A stretch of DNA of 64,000 nt from Sphingosinicellaceae bacterium (GTDB taxonomy: Bacteria; Pseudomonadota; Alphaproteobacteria; Sphingomonadales; Sphingomonadaceae), in the NCBI GenBank assembly GCA_019285715.1, contig CP079108.1, positions 620,001 through 684,000 on the forward strand. Direction: 5' to 3'. Made by a program: the position numbers and the translations under genes. The notes under the pieces are model-generated. The model did no database searches. It saw nothing but the letters and a program-made list of their open reading frames with translations, and was not told where the DNA came from. Positions 38,046-48,362 of this stretch are shown here, one piece after another. Each line of letters starts with the position of its first letter. Positions within the stretch are counted from its first letter, which is position 1.

Positions 38046-38966
38046 ATGGAGCGCATCATCGGAGGGGGCGTCGTGCCCGATGCGTTGCGCGGCGGCATCG
38101 TCGCGCTCGGTAACTTCGACGGTTTTCACTTCGGGCACCAGGCCGTCGTCGGCCGCGCGCTGGCCAAGGCGCGCGCCGAGGGCCGCCCGGCGCTGGTCGC
38201 GACCTTCGACCCGCACCCGGCGCGGCTGTTCCGGCCCGACGCGCCGCCGTTCGCGCTGACCCGCATCGAGCAGCGGCTGGACCTGTTCGAGGCGTTCGGC
38301 ATCGACGGTGCGGTGGTGCTGCCCTTCGACCACGCGCTCGCTGCCGAGACCGCTGAGGGCTTCTGCGCCAAATGGCTGGCTGACCGGATCGGCGCGGCGG
38401 GCGTGGTCAGCGGCGACGACTTTACCTTCGGGGTCAAGCGCTCGGGCGACGTCTCGGCCTTGTCCCGGCTTGGCGCGGAGCACGGCTTCAGCGCCGAAGT
38501 CGTGGCTCCGGTCGCCGACACCGGTGGACAGATCTCCTCGACCCGCATCCGGGCGCTGCTGGCGGACGCCGATCCCAAGGGCGCGGCGGCACTGCTGACC
38601 CGCCCCTACACCATCGTCGGCGAGGTCGAGCACGGTGCCAAGCTCGGCCGCAGCCTCGGCTTCCCGACCGCGAATATCGACATGGGGCCGTATCTGCGGC
38701 CCGCGTACGGCGTTTATGCGGTCCGCGTCCGGCACGCGGGCCGCGCCTACGACGGTGTCGCCAACCTCGGCGTGCGCCCGATGATCGAGCCGCCGAAGGA
38801 GTTGCTGGAGGCGTGGCTGTTCGACTTCGACGGCGACCTCTACGGCGCGACGCTGGCGGTCGAGCTCGTCGCGTTCCTCCGTCCGGAGCTGAAGCTGCCC
38901 GACCTCGACGCGCTCAAGGCGCAGGTCGCCACCGACGCGCGTGACGCGCGCGCCGCACTCGGCTAG
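38046..38966 (+). CDS. ribF: Bifunctional riboflavin kinase/FAD synthetase
   Basis: This 306-residue enzyme turns riboflavin into FMN and FAD. The nucleotidyltransferase domain holds GNFDGFHFGHQAVVGRAL and ISSTRIRALL. The C-terminal kinase domain holds GRSLGFPTANIDMGPYLRP and the catalytic Glu region LLEAWLFDFDGDLYGA. It sits directly before ileS. Confidence 0.95.
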   Translation: MERIIGGGVVPDALRGGIVALGNFDGFHFGHQAVVGRALAKARAEGRPALVATFDPHPARLFRPDAPPFALTRIEQRLDLFEAFGIDGAVVLPFDHALAAETAEGFCAKWLADRIGAAGVVSGDDFTFGVKRSGDVSALSRLGAEHGFSAEVVAPVADTGGQISSTRIRALLADADPKGAAALLTRPYTIVGEVEHGAKLGRSLGFPTANIDMGPYLRPAYGVYAVRVRHAGRAYDGVANLGVRPMIEPPKELLEAWLFDFDGDLYGATLAVELVAFLRPELKLPDLDALKAQVATDARDARAALG

Positions 38967-38976
38967 ACGCCGCGCC

Positions 38977-41943
38977 ATGACCGAACGCGATTACCGCTCG
39001 ACCGTATTCCTGCCGAAGACCGAGTTCCCGATGAAAGCCGGGCTGGCGGCGAAGGAGCCGCAGATTCTCGCCCGCTGGCAGGCGGAGCGGCTGTACGACC
39101 GGCTGCGCACCGAGCGCGCCCGGCGGCCCCGCTTCATCCTCCACGACGGCCCGCCCTACGCCAACGGCGACATCCATATGGGCCACGCCATGAACAAGGT
39201 GCTGAAGGATGTCATCGTGCGCTCGCGCTCGATGCTCGGCTTCGACGCACCGTACGTGCCCGGCTGGGACTGCCACGGCCTGCCGATCGAGTGGAAGGTC
39301 GAGGAGAAGTACCGGGCGAAGAAGCTCGACAAGGACGCCGTCCCCGGCCCCGAATTCCGCGCCGAGTGCCGCGCTTATGCCGCCGACTGGGTCGCCCGCC
39401 AGCGCGGCCAGTTCGAGCGCCTCGGCGTCATGGGCGACTGGGACAACCCGTACCTCACGATGAACTTTGCCGCCGAAGCGACAATCGTCGCCGAGCTGCT
39501 GAAGTTCGCCACCAGCGGGCAATTGTATCGCGGCGCCAAGCCGGTGATGTGGTCGCCGGTCGAGAAGACCGCGCTCGCCGAGGCCGAGGTCGAGTACGCG
39601 GACATCGTCAGCACGCAGATCGACGTGGCGTTCGAGATCGTGGAGAGCGCGATCCCGGAGCTGGTCGGCGCGTACGCGGTGATCTGGACGACGACGCCGT
39701 GGACGATCCCGGTGAACCAGGCTTTGGCTTACGGGCCGGAGGTTGAGTACGTTCTCACCCAGATCAACCAAGCCATCGGGCAGGAGCCTCATCCTCTCGT
39801 TGGTCGCTCGATAGTAGTAGCAACCGATCTGCTGACCCAGACTGAGCAGCGCTTGGGTTGCGTACTCACAGCGATGCTCGGTAGGCAATCGATGCATCTT
39901 AAAGGCTCCGACCTCGCCGGTACCGTCGCCCGTCATCCGATGCACGCCCTCGGCGGCTTCTTCGCGCGCCCGCGGCCGTTCCTCGCGGGCGATTTCGTCA
40001 CCACCGAGCAGGGCACGGGGCTTGTCCACATGGCGCCCGATCACGGCGAGGACGATTTCATCCTGTGCAAGGCGAACGGGCTCGAGCCGGTGTTCGCAGT
40101 GGAGGGCGACGGCAAGTACCGCGCCGACTGGGGCTGGCTCGGCGGGCAGGGCAGCGTCATCAATGCGAAGTTCAACGCCCCCGACGGGCCAATCTGCACC
40201 GAGTTGCGCGAGGCTGGCGCGTTGCTGGCGGCGAGCGCGGACTATGCGCACAGTTATCCGCACTCGTGGCGCTCGCATGCCAAGCTGATCTTCCGGGCGA
40301 CGCCGCAGTGGTTCATCCCGATGGACGCTCCCTCGCCCCTCGGGGGGGAGGGACAGGTTGCCCGCTTGGGCGACCAGGGAGAGGGGGCGGGGGCGGATGC
40401 TTCGAAGGGTGCGGCCGCGTCCCCTCTCCCTGGTCGCGAAGATGCGACCGGTCCCTCCCCCTCAAGGGGGGAGGGTAGTAACGGGGCGACGCTGCGCGAG
40501 ATCGCCCTCGACGCGATCGAGCGCACCCGCTGGGTGCCCGCCCGCGCGCAGAACCGCATCCGCGCGATGGTCGACGGGCGCCCCGACTGGGTGATCAGCC
40601 GCCAGCGCGCGTGGGGTGTACCGATCACGCTGTTCGTCGACCGCCTCACCGGCGAGTATCTTCGCGACGACGCCGTCAACGCGCGGATCGTCGAGGCCGT
40701 CCAGAACCAGGGCGCCGATGCCTGGTGGGCGACCGACGCGGCGCACTTCCTCGGGTCGGGCCGAGACCCCGCCGACTACGAGCGCGTCGACGACATCCTC
40801 GACGTGTGGTTCGACAGCGGCTCGACCCACGCCTTCGTCATCGAGGCGCGCTACGGCGAGGGCGTCCGCGCCGACCTGTATGTCGAGGGCTCCGACCAGC
40901 ACCGCGGCTGGTTCCAGTCGTCGCTGCTCGAGAGCGCCGGCACCCGCGGCCGCGCCCCCTATGACGCGGTGCTGACCCACGGCTTCGCGCTCGACGCGCA
41001 GGGCAAGAAGATGTCGAAGTCGGTCGGCAACACCGTCGATCCGCTCAAGATCATGGACGACGCCGGCGCCGACATCTTGCGGCTGTGGGTGGTCTCGACC
41101 GACTATTTCGAGGACGTCCGCATCGGCAAGGAAATGCTGAGCGGCCAGTCCGACGCCTACCGCAAGCTGCGCAACAATTTCCGCTACATGCTCGGGGCGC
41201 TCGACGGGTTTACCGCGGCGGAGGCCGTGCCGGTGGCCGAGATGCCCGAGCTCGAGCGTTGGGTGCTGCACCGGCTGGCGGAGCTCGACGTCGAGGTCCG
41301 GCGCGCCACGGAGAGCTTCGAGTTCGGCCCGATGATGGTGGCGATCAACGCCTTCGCCAACCAGGACCTGTCGGCGTTCGTCTTCGATATCCGCAAGGAC
41401 AGCCTGTACTGCGACGCCGCCGACGATCCGAAGCGCCGCGCCTACCGGACGGTGCTCGACCGGGTCTTCGATTGCCTGGTCAAGTGGCTCGCGCCGGTGC
41501 TGGTGTTCACCTGCGAGGAGGTGTGGACGACGCGCTTCCCCGACGCGGGCTCGGTGCACCTCGGCGAATGGCCGGTAATCCCCGCCGACTGGCGCGACGA
41601 CGCGCTGGCCGAGCGCTGGGAGCGGTTGCGGGTGCTGCGCAGCCTCGCGACGCAGGCAATCGAGCCGTTCCGCAAGGACAAGATCGTCGGCACCAGCCTT
41701 GCTGCCGCGCTCGACATCCGTGCCGGTGCGGAGGAGGCGGCGCTGGTTGCTTCGAGCAACTTCCAGGAGCTCGCGATCAGCGGCGCGGTCAGCATCGACA
41801 TCGTCGGCGACGCCGGCTCGTTCGAGGTCGGAGTCCGCCCGAGCGACGACGCGCGCTGCGAACGTTGCTGGCGTCACCTGCCGGACGTCGCTACGGACAC
41901 CGGGCTTTGTGACCGGTGTTCGAGTGTTGTCGCCCATGCCTAA
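38977..41943 (+). CDS. ileS: Isoleucyl-tRNA synthetase with an in-frame palindromic insertion
   Basis: This is a 988-residue class I synthetase. HIGH motif: [20 protein letters not shown] near residue 58. KMSKS motif: [15 protein letters not shown]. The C-terminal zinc finger is CERCWRH to CDRC. The start [19 protein letters not shown] at 38977 is the family start. Between PQWFIPMD and [14 protein letters not shown], where other IleS proteins have a few residues, about 55 residues (451-505) are encoded by the palindromic element at 40328-40477. Separately, codons at about 39745-39910 (editing domain) are markedly lower in GC than the rest. Confidence 0.95.
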   Translation: MTERDYRSTVFLPKTEFPMKAGLAAKEPQILARWQAERLYDRLRTERARRPRFILHDGPPYANGDIHMGHAMNKVLKDVIVRSRSMLGFDAPYVPGWDCHGLPIEWKVEEKYRAKKLDKDAVPGPEFRAECRAYAADWVARQRGQFERLGVMGDWDNPYLTMNFAAEATIVAELLKFATSGQLYRGAKPVMWSPVEKTALAEAEVEYADIVSTQIDVAFEIVESAIPELVGAYAVIWTTTPWTIPVNQALAYGPEVEYVLTQINQAIGQEPHPLVGRSIVVATDLLTQTEQRLGCVLTAMLGRQSMHLKGSDLAGTVARHPMHALGGFFARPRPFLAGDFVTTEQGTGLVHMAPDHGEDDFILCKANGLEPVFAVEGDGKYRADWGWLGGQGSVINAKFNAPDGPICTELREAGALLAASADYAHSYPHSWRSHAKLIFRATPQWFIPMDAPSPLGGEGQVARLGDQGEGAGADASKGAAASPLPGREDATGPSPSRGEGSNGATLREIALDAIERTRWVPARAQNRIRAMVDGRPDWVISRQRAWGVPITLFVDRLTGEYLRDDAVNARIVEAVQNQGADAWWATDAAHFLGSGRDPADYERVDDILDVWFDSGSTHAFVIEARYGEGVRADLYVEGSDQHRGWFQSSLLESAGTRGRAPYDAVLTHGFALDAQGKKMSKSVGNTVDPLKIMDDAGADILRLWVVSTDYFEDVRIGKEMLSGQSDAYRKLRNNFRYMLGALDGFTAAEAVPVAEMPELERWVLHRLAELDVEVRRATESFEFGPMMVAINAFANQDLSAFVFDIRKDSLYCDAADDPKRRAYRTVLDRVFDCLVKWLAPVLVFTCEEVWTTRFPDAGSVHLGEWPVIPADWRDDALAERWERLRVLRSLATQAIEPFRKDKIVGTSLAAALDIRAGAEEAALVASSNFQELAISGAVSIDIVGDAGSFEVGVRPSDDARCERCWRHLPDVATDTGLCDRCSSVVAHA
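40328..40477. repeat. Palindromic element inserted in frame inside ileS
   Basis: The arms are CTCCCTCGCCCCTCGGGGGG at the left and, at the right, CCCCCTCAAGGGGGGAGGG. Inner arms CGACCAGGGAGAGGGG and CCCCTCTCCCTGGTCG are perfect. It contains no stop in the ileS frame. It shares several blocks of more than ten bases with the murC/murB element. Confidence 0.9.
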
Positions 41944-42436
41944 CCGTCTCGCCCGTACCGGCTACCTGCTCGCCCTCGCGGTGTTCGTCGTCGACCAGTT
42001 GGTCAAATACTGGATCGTCCACGTCGTCGAGCTGCAGAAGCACGGCTGGGTCGACGTCGCGCCCTTCCTGACCCTGACCTGGGTCGCCAACGTCGGTGTC
42101 TCGATGGGCCTGCTGCCGGCCAGCGGCGACCTGATGCGCTGGGTCCTCGTCGCGGGTACGGGTGCGATCGCGGCTTTGGTCGCGGTGTGGATCGCGCGCG
42201 AGCGTGTCCGCGGCGACGTCGTCGCGCTGGGCCTCGTGCTAGGCGGCGCGCTCGGCAACATCATCGATCGCATCCGGTTGGGGTATGTCGTCGACTTCGT
42301 TCATGTCGCGTACGGGTGGTTCGACTTTAAATATGTCTTCAACGTCGCCGATGCGGCTATAAGCGTCGGCGTCGCCATGTTGCTGGTGCGCGCGTTGCTG
42401 GTGCGCAAGGCGCCGGCGACCGAGGAGTTGTCATGA
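41936..42436 (+). CDS. lspA: Lipoprotein signal peptidase
   Basis: This 166-residue, four-helix aspartyl peptidase cleaves prolipoproteins. The catalytic aspartates are in [16 protein letters not shown] and FNVADAAIS, with the N-terminal DQLVKYWI block. The ATG at 41936 lies inside the last codons of ileS (8-base overlap), the usual coupling of these two genes. Earlier in-frame GTG starts inside ileS are possible. Confidence 0.95.
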   Translation: MPNRLARTGYLLALAVFVVDQLVKYWIVHVVELQKHGWVDVAPFLTLTWVANVGVSMGLLPASGDLMRWVLVAGTGAIAALVAVWIARERVRGDVVALGLVLGGALGNIIDRIRLGYVVDFVHVAYGWFDFKYVFNVADAAISVGVAMLLVRALLVRKAPATEELS

Positions 42437-42867
42437 AGCTGTACGTTGCCGTTGCCGTTCTCGCCGTCGCCTCGCTTGGCTTAACCGCCTGCGGCAAGGG
42501 CGGGCGATCGGCCAGCAAGGGCCCCGACGAGTTCGCGATCAGCCGCAATGCGCCGCTGGTCGTGCCGCCGGACTACTCGCTTGCGCCCCCACGTCCCGGC
42601 GAGCCGCGCCCGCTCGGCGATGCCAACACCCAGACCCAGGCGGCCGAGGCGCTGTTCGGTCCGGGCGTCAAGGTACCGCCGAAGTCCGCCGCCGAGCAGC
42701 AGCTGCTCGACAAGGCCGGCGCCTCGCGGCCCGACCCGGCGATCCGCTCGAACGCCGGCGACCCCAAGACGCTGACCGTCGACAAGGGCGTCTTCCTGCG
42801 CGACCTGATGGCGGCCCAGCCCGGCAGCACCAACGCGCCCGTCGCCGAGGTCAAGATCGGCGGGTAA
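42433..42867 (+). CDS. DUF3035 lipoprotein
   Basis: This is a 144-residue lipoprotein with signal peptide and lipobox LTAC (lipidated Cys near residue 19). The mature part is Pro-rich with [20 protein letters not shown], the conserved start of DUF3035. Function is unknown; the family is common in Alphaproteobacteria next to lspA, as here. The start overlaps the lspA stop by four bases, so the lipoprotein and its processing enzyme share an operon. Confidence 0.85.
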   Translation: MKLYVAVAVLAVASLGLTACGKGGRSASKGPDEFAISRNAPLVVPPDYSLAPPRPGEPRPLGDANTQTQAAEALFGPGVKVPPKSAAEQQLLDKAGASRPDPAIRSNAGDPKTLTVDKGVFLRDLMAAQPGSTNAPVAEVKIGG

Positions 42868-42912
42868 CTGCCGGTAGCGCAAGCCCGGCGGAACCCCTAT
42901 TTGAGTCCGGCC

Positions 42913-45678
42913 ATGGCATCGCGTTTCGACACCGTCGCCAACCGGCGCGCTATCATCGACCGGCGTGTCGTTACCGACCAGCTGCGCGCGCTCGCGGACG
43001 CCGAGCCGGGCCGTGACGCGCGCCGCGCCGGGGCGACCGAGATCATTCGCACCGCGCTCGAGGCCGGCCGCGCCGAGCTGACCCGCCGCCTGCACCATGC
43101 GCCGTCGCGTGGACGCGACTACGCCACCGCCTACGCCTTCCTGACCGACCAGTTGCTGCGGCTGGTCTTCGACTTCACCACGACCACGCTCCTGCCGGTC
43201 GCCAACCCGACCGCGGCCGAGCGCCTCGCACTGATCGCTGTGGGCGGCTATGGGCGCGGCGAGATGGCGCCGTTCTCGGACATCGACATCCTGTTCCTGA
43301 CGCCCTGGAAGCAGACGCCGTGGGGCGAGCAGGTCATCGAGACCATCCTGTATCTGCTGTGGGACCTGAAGCTGAAGATCGGCCACGCGACGCGGTCGCT
43401 CGACGACATGATCCGCATGGCGAAGTCCGACCTCAGCATCCGCACCGCGCTGTTGGAGGCGCGCTTTATATGGGGCGACCAAGCGCTCTACGACGAGGCC
43501 GGCGCGCGCTTCCGCAAGGAGATCGTCGCCGGCAATGCCCGCCAGTTCATCGCCGACAAGCTCGCCGAGCGCGACGCCCGCCATAAGCGCATGGGCGACA
43601 GCCGCTACGTCGTCGAGCCCAATCTCAAGGAGGGCAAGGGCGGGCTTCGTGACCTCCACACCCTGTTCTGGATCGGCAAGTTCGCCTACCAGGTCGAGAC
43701 TGTCGACGGCCTCGTCGAGAAGGGCCTGCTGACTGCGCCCGAGCTGGCGCAATTCCGGCGGGCCGAGAACTTCCTGTGGGCGGTGCGCTGCAACCTCCAC
43801 GACATTGCCGGCCGCGCCGAGGAGCGCCTGACCTTCGACGTCCAGCGCGAGCTGTCGGGGCGGCTGCGCTACACCGACCGCGCCGGGCTGTCGGCGATCG
43901 AGCGCTTCATGCGGCACTATTTCCTCGTCGCGCGCCAGGTCGGTGATTTGACCGGGCTGTTTCTCAGCCATGTCGAGGAGACCTTTTCCAAGGGCTCGTG
44001 GCTGCCGACTTTCACGCGGCGGCCGCGGCGGCTGTCCGGCTTCACCGTGCGCAGCGGCCGGATCGGGCTGCCGAACGAGGACTTCTTCAAGGCCGACCCG
44101 GTGCGGCTCATCGAGATGTTCGTCGCCGCGGACCGCGAGGGGCTCGACATCCATCCGCTGGCGATGCGCCAGGCTGGGCACGACGCCCACCTGATCAGCG
44201 AAGCGGTGCGCAAGGACCCCCGCGCCAACGCGCTGTTCCTCGAGCTGCTGACCTCGCAGAAGACCCCGGAGCGGGTTCTGCGCTGGATGAGCGAAGCGGG
44301 TGTGTTCGGCCGCTTCATCCCCGACTTCGGGCGCGTCGTGGCGCAGATGCAGTACGACATGTACCACCACTACACCGTCGACGAGCACACCATCCGGGCG
44401 CTTGGTCTGGTCGCGCGGATCGAGAGCGGCGACCTCAAGAGCGAGCACCCGCTTTCGTCCACGGTCATCCATCAACTGCTCTCGCGCCGGGTCCTGTACG
44501 TTGCCGTGCTGCTGCACGACATCGCCAAGGGCCGCGGCGGCGACCACAGCGAGCTTGGTGCCGCGATCGCCGAGAAGCTGTGCCCGCGGCTGGGCCTGAG
44601 TGCGGCCGAGACCGAGACCGTCGCCTGGCTCGTGCGCTACCACCTGTTGATGTCGTCGACGGCGTTCAAACGCGACCTCAGCGACTTCAAGACGATCCTC
44701 GATTACGCCGAGCTGGTGGCCTCGCCCGAGCGACTGCGCCTGCTGCTGATCCTGACCGTGGTCGATATCCGCGCCGTCGGTCCCGGCGTCTGGAACGGCT
44801 GGAAGGGGCAGCTGCTCCGCGAGCTGTACGAGGGCGCCGAGGAGGTGCTTCGCCTCGGCCACAAGCAGAAGGGCCGCAGCGAGCGCGTCGCAGCGAAACA
44901 GGCGGCGCTGGCCGCCGACCTCGAGTGGCCGAAGGCCGAGTTCGACGCTTATGCGGCGCGGATGACCGAGGCGTACTGGGTCGCCGAGCCCGCCGACGTG
45001 CTGCTCAAGAACGCCGTCCAGGTCGAGCGCGCCGACTTCGAGAAGCTGCCGCTGTCGATCGGCGCTCAGGTCGACTTCGCCTCGGGGACGACGCTGGTGA
45101 CGGTCTATGCCGCCGACCATCCGGGCCTGTTCTACCGCGTCGCCGGGGCGATCTCGCTGTCGGGGGCAAACATCCTCGACGCGCGCATCCACACCACCCG
45201 CGATGGCCAGGCGCTCGACAATTTCATCGTCGCCGACCCGCTCGGACGGCCGTTCGCCGAGGCCGGCCAGCTGGCGCGGCTGAAGCGCACCATCGAGGAC
45301 GTCCTGACCGGCAAGGTGCGGCTCGCCGACCGGTTGGCCGCGCGCCCTCTCGCGAGACGGCGCGCGGAGGTGTTCCGCGTCGAGCCCAACGTGCTGACGG
45401 ACAACAAGGCGTCGAACCGCTTCACCGTCGTCGAGGTCGCCGCGCTCGACCGGCCGGCGCTTCTGTACAGCCTGACCTATGCGCTGTTCCAAGCGCGGCT
45501 GACGATCCACAGCGCGCACATCGCGACCTACGGCGAGCGCGCTACCGACACCTTCTACGTCACCGACCTGACCGGTGAGAAGATCGACAATGCGGTCCGC
45601 CTCAAGGGCATCGAGAAGCGCCTGATCGAGGTTGCAGCGGCGCGCAGCGAGGGCTTCGAGGCGATCGCGGCAGAATAG
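42913..45678 (+). CDS. glnD: Bifunctional uridylyltransferase/uridylyl-removing enzyme GlnD
   Basis: This 921-residue nitrogen sensor modifies PII protein. The nucleotidyltransferase domain has VGGYGRGEMAPFSDIDILFL, the uridylyl-removing HD domain has YTVDEHTIRAL and LLHDIAKGRGGDHSELG, and two C-terminal ACT domains (from about residues 720 and 830) bind glutamine. The ATG at 42913 (MASRFDTV) is chosen; a TTG four codons earlier is possible. Confidence 0.95.
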   Translation: MASRFDTVANRRAIIDRRVVTDQLRALADAEPGRDARRAGATEIIRTALEAGRAELTRRLHHAPSRGRDYATAYAFLTDQLLRLVFDFTTTTLLPVANPTAAERLALIAVGGYGRGEMAPFSDIDILFLTPWKQTPWGEQVIETILYLLWDLKLKIGHATRSLDDMIRMAKSDLSIRTALLEARFIWGDQALYDEAGARFRKEIVAGNARQFIADKLAERDARHKRMGDSRYVVEPNLKEGKGGLRDLHTLFWIGKFAYQVETVDGLVEKGLLTAPELAQFRRAENFLWAVRCNLHDIAGRAEERLTFDVQRELSGRLRYTDRAGLSAIERFMRHYFLVARQVGDLTGLFLSHVEETFSKGSWLPTFTRRPRRLSGFTVRSGRIGLPNEDFFKADPVRLIEMFVAADREGLDIHPLAMRQAGHDAHLISEAVRKDPRANALFLELLTSQKTPERVLRWMSEAGVFGRFIPDFGRVVAQMQYDMYHHYTVDEHTIRALGLVARIESGDLKSEHPLSSTVIHQLLSRRVLYVAVLLHDIAKGRGGDHSELGAAIAEKLCPRLGLSAAETETVAWLVRYHLLMSSTAFKRDLSDFKTILDYAELVASPERLRLLLILTVVDIRAVGPGVWNGWKGQLLRELYEGAEEVLRLGHKQKGRSERVAAKQAALAADLEWPKAEFDAYAARMTEAYWVAEPADVLLKNAVQVERADFEKLPLSIGAQVDFASGTTLVTVYAADHPGLFYRVAGAISLSGANILDARIHTTRDGQALDNFIVADPLGRPFAEAGQLARLKRTIEDVLTGKVRLADRLAARPLARRRAEVFRVEPNVLTDNKASNRFTVVEVAALDRPALLYSLTYALFQARLTIHSAHIATYGERATDTFYVTDLTGEKIDNAVRLKGIEKRLIEVAAARSEGFEAIAAE

Positions 45679-45702
45679 CGTACCCGTTATAGCGTACCCG
45701 TT
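45676..45702. repeat. 13-bp tandem duplication at the glnD stop
   Basis: TAGCGTACCCGTT occurs twice, 14 bp apart; the first TAG is the glnD stop codon. Confidence 0.8.
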
Positions 45703-45720
45703 CCGCCTGTTTCTCCGATC

Positions 45721-45804
45721 GACTTCCCGGGCTTGACCCGGGACCCAGCTTACTCAGAGGACCGGATGCGGGGTTAGCTGGGTCCCGGCGTTCGCCGGGA
45801 TGAC
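45721..45804. repeat. Intergenic long hairpin, copy 7
   Basis: TCCCGGGCTTGACCCGGGAC at the left and TCCCGGCGTTCGCCGGGA at the right are two different end types of the family; inner GGGACCCAGCT pairs with AGCTGGGTCCC. It lies between convergent glnD and btuD. Confidence 0.75.
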
Positions 45805-45832
45805 GAAAACATCAGGCGTGTCGTCGCGTGAC

Positions 45833-46585
45833 TCAGCCGAAGCGTACGGTGCCGTCCCGGACGTGCGCCTCGACCTCGTAGAGCGCCCCGAGCACGGTGT
45901 CGTCGAACACTGCGGCTACGGTCCCGGCGGCGGCGATCCGCCCGCCTTTGAGCGCGATCACCCGGTCGGCGACGCGTAGCGCGAGGTCGAGGTCGTGGAC
46001 CGCCATGACGACCGTCCGCCCGGCATCGGCGCGCGCGCGCAGGGCCGACGCGGCGGCAAGGGCGTGGCGGGGGTCGAGGCCGGCGGTCGGCTCGTCGACG
46101 ATCAGCAATTCGGGGTCGCCGACGGTGGCGCGGGCGAGCATGGCGCGGGCGAGTTCGCCGCCCGACAATGCGGTGGCAGGGCGGTCGCGGAGGGCGAGCA
46201 GGTCGTGCGCGGCAAGCGCCGCCTCGATGCGCGGCTGCAGGTTTGCGGGCAGTCCGCCGAACGCCGGAAGTGATGGCGTCAGCCCGAGCGCGACGACCCG
46301 CTCGACGCTGATCGGCCAGTCAACGCGAGGGTTCTGGGGCAGATAGGCGCGCCGACTGGCGAGGTCGCGGCGGCCCATGTCGGTGAGCGCAACGCCGCCG
46401 AGGGTGACGCTCCCGGCGGCGGGCACGAGCAACCCTGCGGCGACCGCGAGCAAGGTACTCTTGCCCGCACCGTTGGGGCCGATGACCGCGGTCAGCATCT
46501 TCTCCTGGAACAGCGCGTCGACGGTATCGAGCACCAGCCGCCCGCTGCGGCGGACGCAGATGCCGCTGAGCATCAGCGCGCTCAC
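45833..46585 (-). CDS. btuD: Vitamin B12 ABC transporter ATP-binding protein
   Basis: This is a 250-residue ABC ATPase. Walker A is GPNGAGKSTLLA, the signature LSGGELARAMLARA, and Walker B LLIVDEPTAGLD. It starts at GTG overlapping the permease stop by four bases. The assignment to cobalamin rests on operon order behind the riboswitch and BtuB; by sequence alone it could be a siderophore or heme transporter ATPase (FecE/HmuV type). Confidence 0.85.
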   Translation of the reverse strand: MSALMLSGICVRRSGRLVLDTVDALFQEKMLTAVIGPNGAGKSTLLAVAAGLLVPAAGSVTLGGVALTDMGRRDLASRRAYLPQNPRVDWPISVERVVALGLTPSLPAFGGLPANLQPRIEAALAAHDLLALRDRPATALSGGELARAMLARATVGDPELLIVDEPTAGLDPRHALAAASALRARADAGRTVVMAVHDLDLALRVADRVIALKGGRIAAAGTVAAVFDDTVLGALYEVEAHVRDGTVRFG

Positions 46586-47562
46586 GGCGAGGTCCGGCGC
46601 AGGTGCAGGACGAGCCAAAGGAAGAATGGCGCGCCGATCATGCTGATGAAGACGCCGAGCTTGATCTCCGGGGGCACCCGGTCGAGGCGGACCGCGATGT
46701 CGGCGAGGGTGACGATGATCGCGCCCGCGAGCGTCGCCGGGAGCAGCGCGTGGCCGGGCCGGTGGCCGACGAGCGGTCGTACCAGATGCGGCGCGACCAA
46801 CCCGACGAAGCCGATCGCACCGGTCACCGCGGTCGCAGCGCCGACGCCGAGCGCGGTGCCGAACAACGCCAGCCACCGCGTGCGGCGGACGTCGATGCCG
46901 AGGCTCTCGGCCTGTGCCTCGCCGAGCGCCAGCGCATCGAGCGAGCGCCCGGTGACGAACAGCAGCGCCGCGCCCGCGAGGATGAAAGGGCCGGCGAGGC
47001 GGACATGGTCCCAGCTGCGGTCGGCCAGTGAGCCGAGCAGCCAGGTCGTGATCTCGTAGGCGGCATAAGGGTTGGGCGCGAGGTTTAGCGCCAGTGCGAC
47101 GCCTGCGGACGCGATCGACGACACCGCCGCTCCCGCGAGGATCAGCGTCGCGGTGCCCCCGCCGCGCGACAGGGCCAGCGCCGTCCCGGCGGTGACCAGC
47201 GCGCCGATGAGGCCGCAGATCGGGGCGGCGAGGCTGAGCGTGCCCGACAGGCCGTAATAGATCGCGATAACCGCGCCGAGCGATGCGCCCGACGACACGC
47301 CGAGCAGGCCGGGTTCAGCGAGCGGGTTGCGCAGCAGGCCCTGCAAGACCGCGCCCGACAGCCCGAGGATACCGCCGACGAGGACGCCGAGGACGGCGCG
47401 CGGCAGGCGGACCTCGGTGACGATCAGCCCGGCGAGGCTGGCGTGGTCGCGGAGGCCGGCGAGGACTTCGGCGGGGGTCAGCCAGACCTGGCCGGCGAGC
47501 AGGGACGCCAGCACGGCGACGGCGAGGACTGCGGACAGGGCGGGGACGAGCCAGCGGGTCAT
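46582..47562 (-). CDS. btuC: Vitamin B12 ABC transporter permease (FecCD/BtuC family)
   Basis: This 326-residue polytopic permease has about nine or ten membrane helices. EVRLPRAVLGVLVGGILGLS and GLLRNPLAEPGLLGVSSGAS are FecCD/BtuC signatures, and PHLVRPLVGHRPGHALLPAT carries the ATPase-coupling loop. The start MTRWLVPALSAVLAVAVLA at 47562 overlaps the btuF stop. Confidence 0.88.
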   Translation of the reverse strand: MTRWLVPALSAVLAVAVLASLLAGQVWLTPAEVLAGLRDHASLAGLIVTEVRLPRAVLGVLVGGILGLSGAVLQGLLRNPLAEPGLLGVSSGASLGAVIAIYYGLSGTLSLAAPICGLIGALVTAGTALALSRGGGTATLILAGAAVSSIASAGVALALNLAPNPYAAYEITTWLLGSLADRSWDHVRLAGPFILAGAALLFVTGRSLDALALGEAQAESLGIDVRRTRWLALFGTALGVGAATAVTGAIGFVGLVAPHLVRPLVGHRPGHALLPATLAGAIIVTLADIAVRLDRVPPEIKLGVFISMIGAPFFLWLVLHLRRTSP

Positions 47563-48362
47563 GGGTGAACCGCGGCGTTGAGATCCGCGCGCAGCTTGAG
47601 CGCGGCATCCGCCGTGTAAGGGGTCCCGCACATCGTCGCGGTGGCGGGCACAATCACCGTGCGCCCGCTCCACAGGCGGCGGATCAGCGGGTGATCGCGG
47701 TCGCCGCGCGGCGTGTCGCGCTCGGCCCGGCCGCCGCGGACAAGCAGCGCCGGCGCGACCGCGAGCAGGGTCTCGACATCGGGCGAGCCGACCCCCGGCT
47801 CGGCGGCAACATTGCGCGCGCCCGCCGCGCCGAGCACCGTGTCGTAGAGCGATCCACGCGCCGCCGCGAAGCCTGCGCTGTCCCACGCCGCGACCCGCAC
47901 CGGCGGGCCGGGTGTTGCCGCAAGCGCTGTGATGCCGGCGTCCAGGTGCGCGACCAGCGCCTCCCCGCGCGCCTCCGCTCCGACTGCCGTGGCGACCTGC
48001 CGGATTTGCGACCGGATCGCGGCGAAGCTGTCCGCCGAGCCGAGTTCGAGCATCGGCAGCCCGAGCTTGCGGACCAACGCGCGCGTCGCCGGGGTAGTGT
48101 AGACGCCGGCAATAACGAGGCCGGGCCGCTCTCGCAGCACCTCCTCGGCGCTGCCGTAGTTGACCGGCACGCGACTCGCTGCCGCCGCCATCTGCGACAT
48201 CGCCGGATCACGCGACAGCCAGCTTACCGAGGCGATGCGCCCAGGCGGCAGCAGCGCCAGCACGAGCTGGTCGGCGCACTGGTTGATCGACATCACCCGT
48301 CCCTGCGCCCCCGCCGCTGCCGGAGCGGCGACGACGAGGGCCAGGGCGAGCAAGCGTCGCAT
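47559..48362 (-). CDS. btuF: Periplasmic cobalamin-binding protein
   Basis: This 267-residue class III substrate-binding protein has a signal peptide (LLALALVVAAPAAAGAQG). VMSINQCADQLVLALLPPGR is the N-terminal lobe signature shared with BtuF and other TroA-type proteins. It delivers the ligand from BtuB to the BtuCD permease. It is flanked by btuB and btuC with overlaps, so ligand assignment comes from context. Confidence 0.83.
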   Translation of the reverse strand: MRRLLALALVVAAPAAAGAQGRVMSINQCADQLVLALLPPGRIASVSWLSRDPAMSQMAAAASRVPVNYGSAEEVLRERPGLVIAGVYTTPATRALVRKLGLPMLELGSADSFAAIRSQIRQVATAVGAEARGEALVAHLDAGITALAATPGPPVRVAAWDSAGFAAARGSLYDTVLGAAGARNVAAEPGVGSPDVETLLAVAPALLVRGGRAERDTPRGDRDHPLIRRLWSGRTVIVPATATMCGTPYTADAALKLRADLNAAVHP

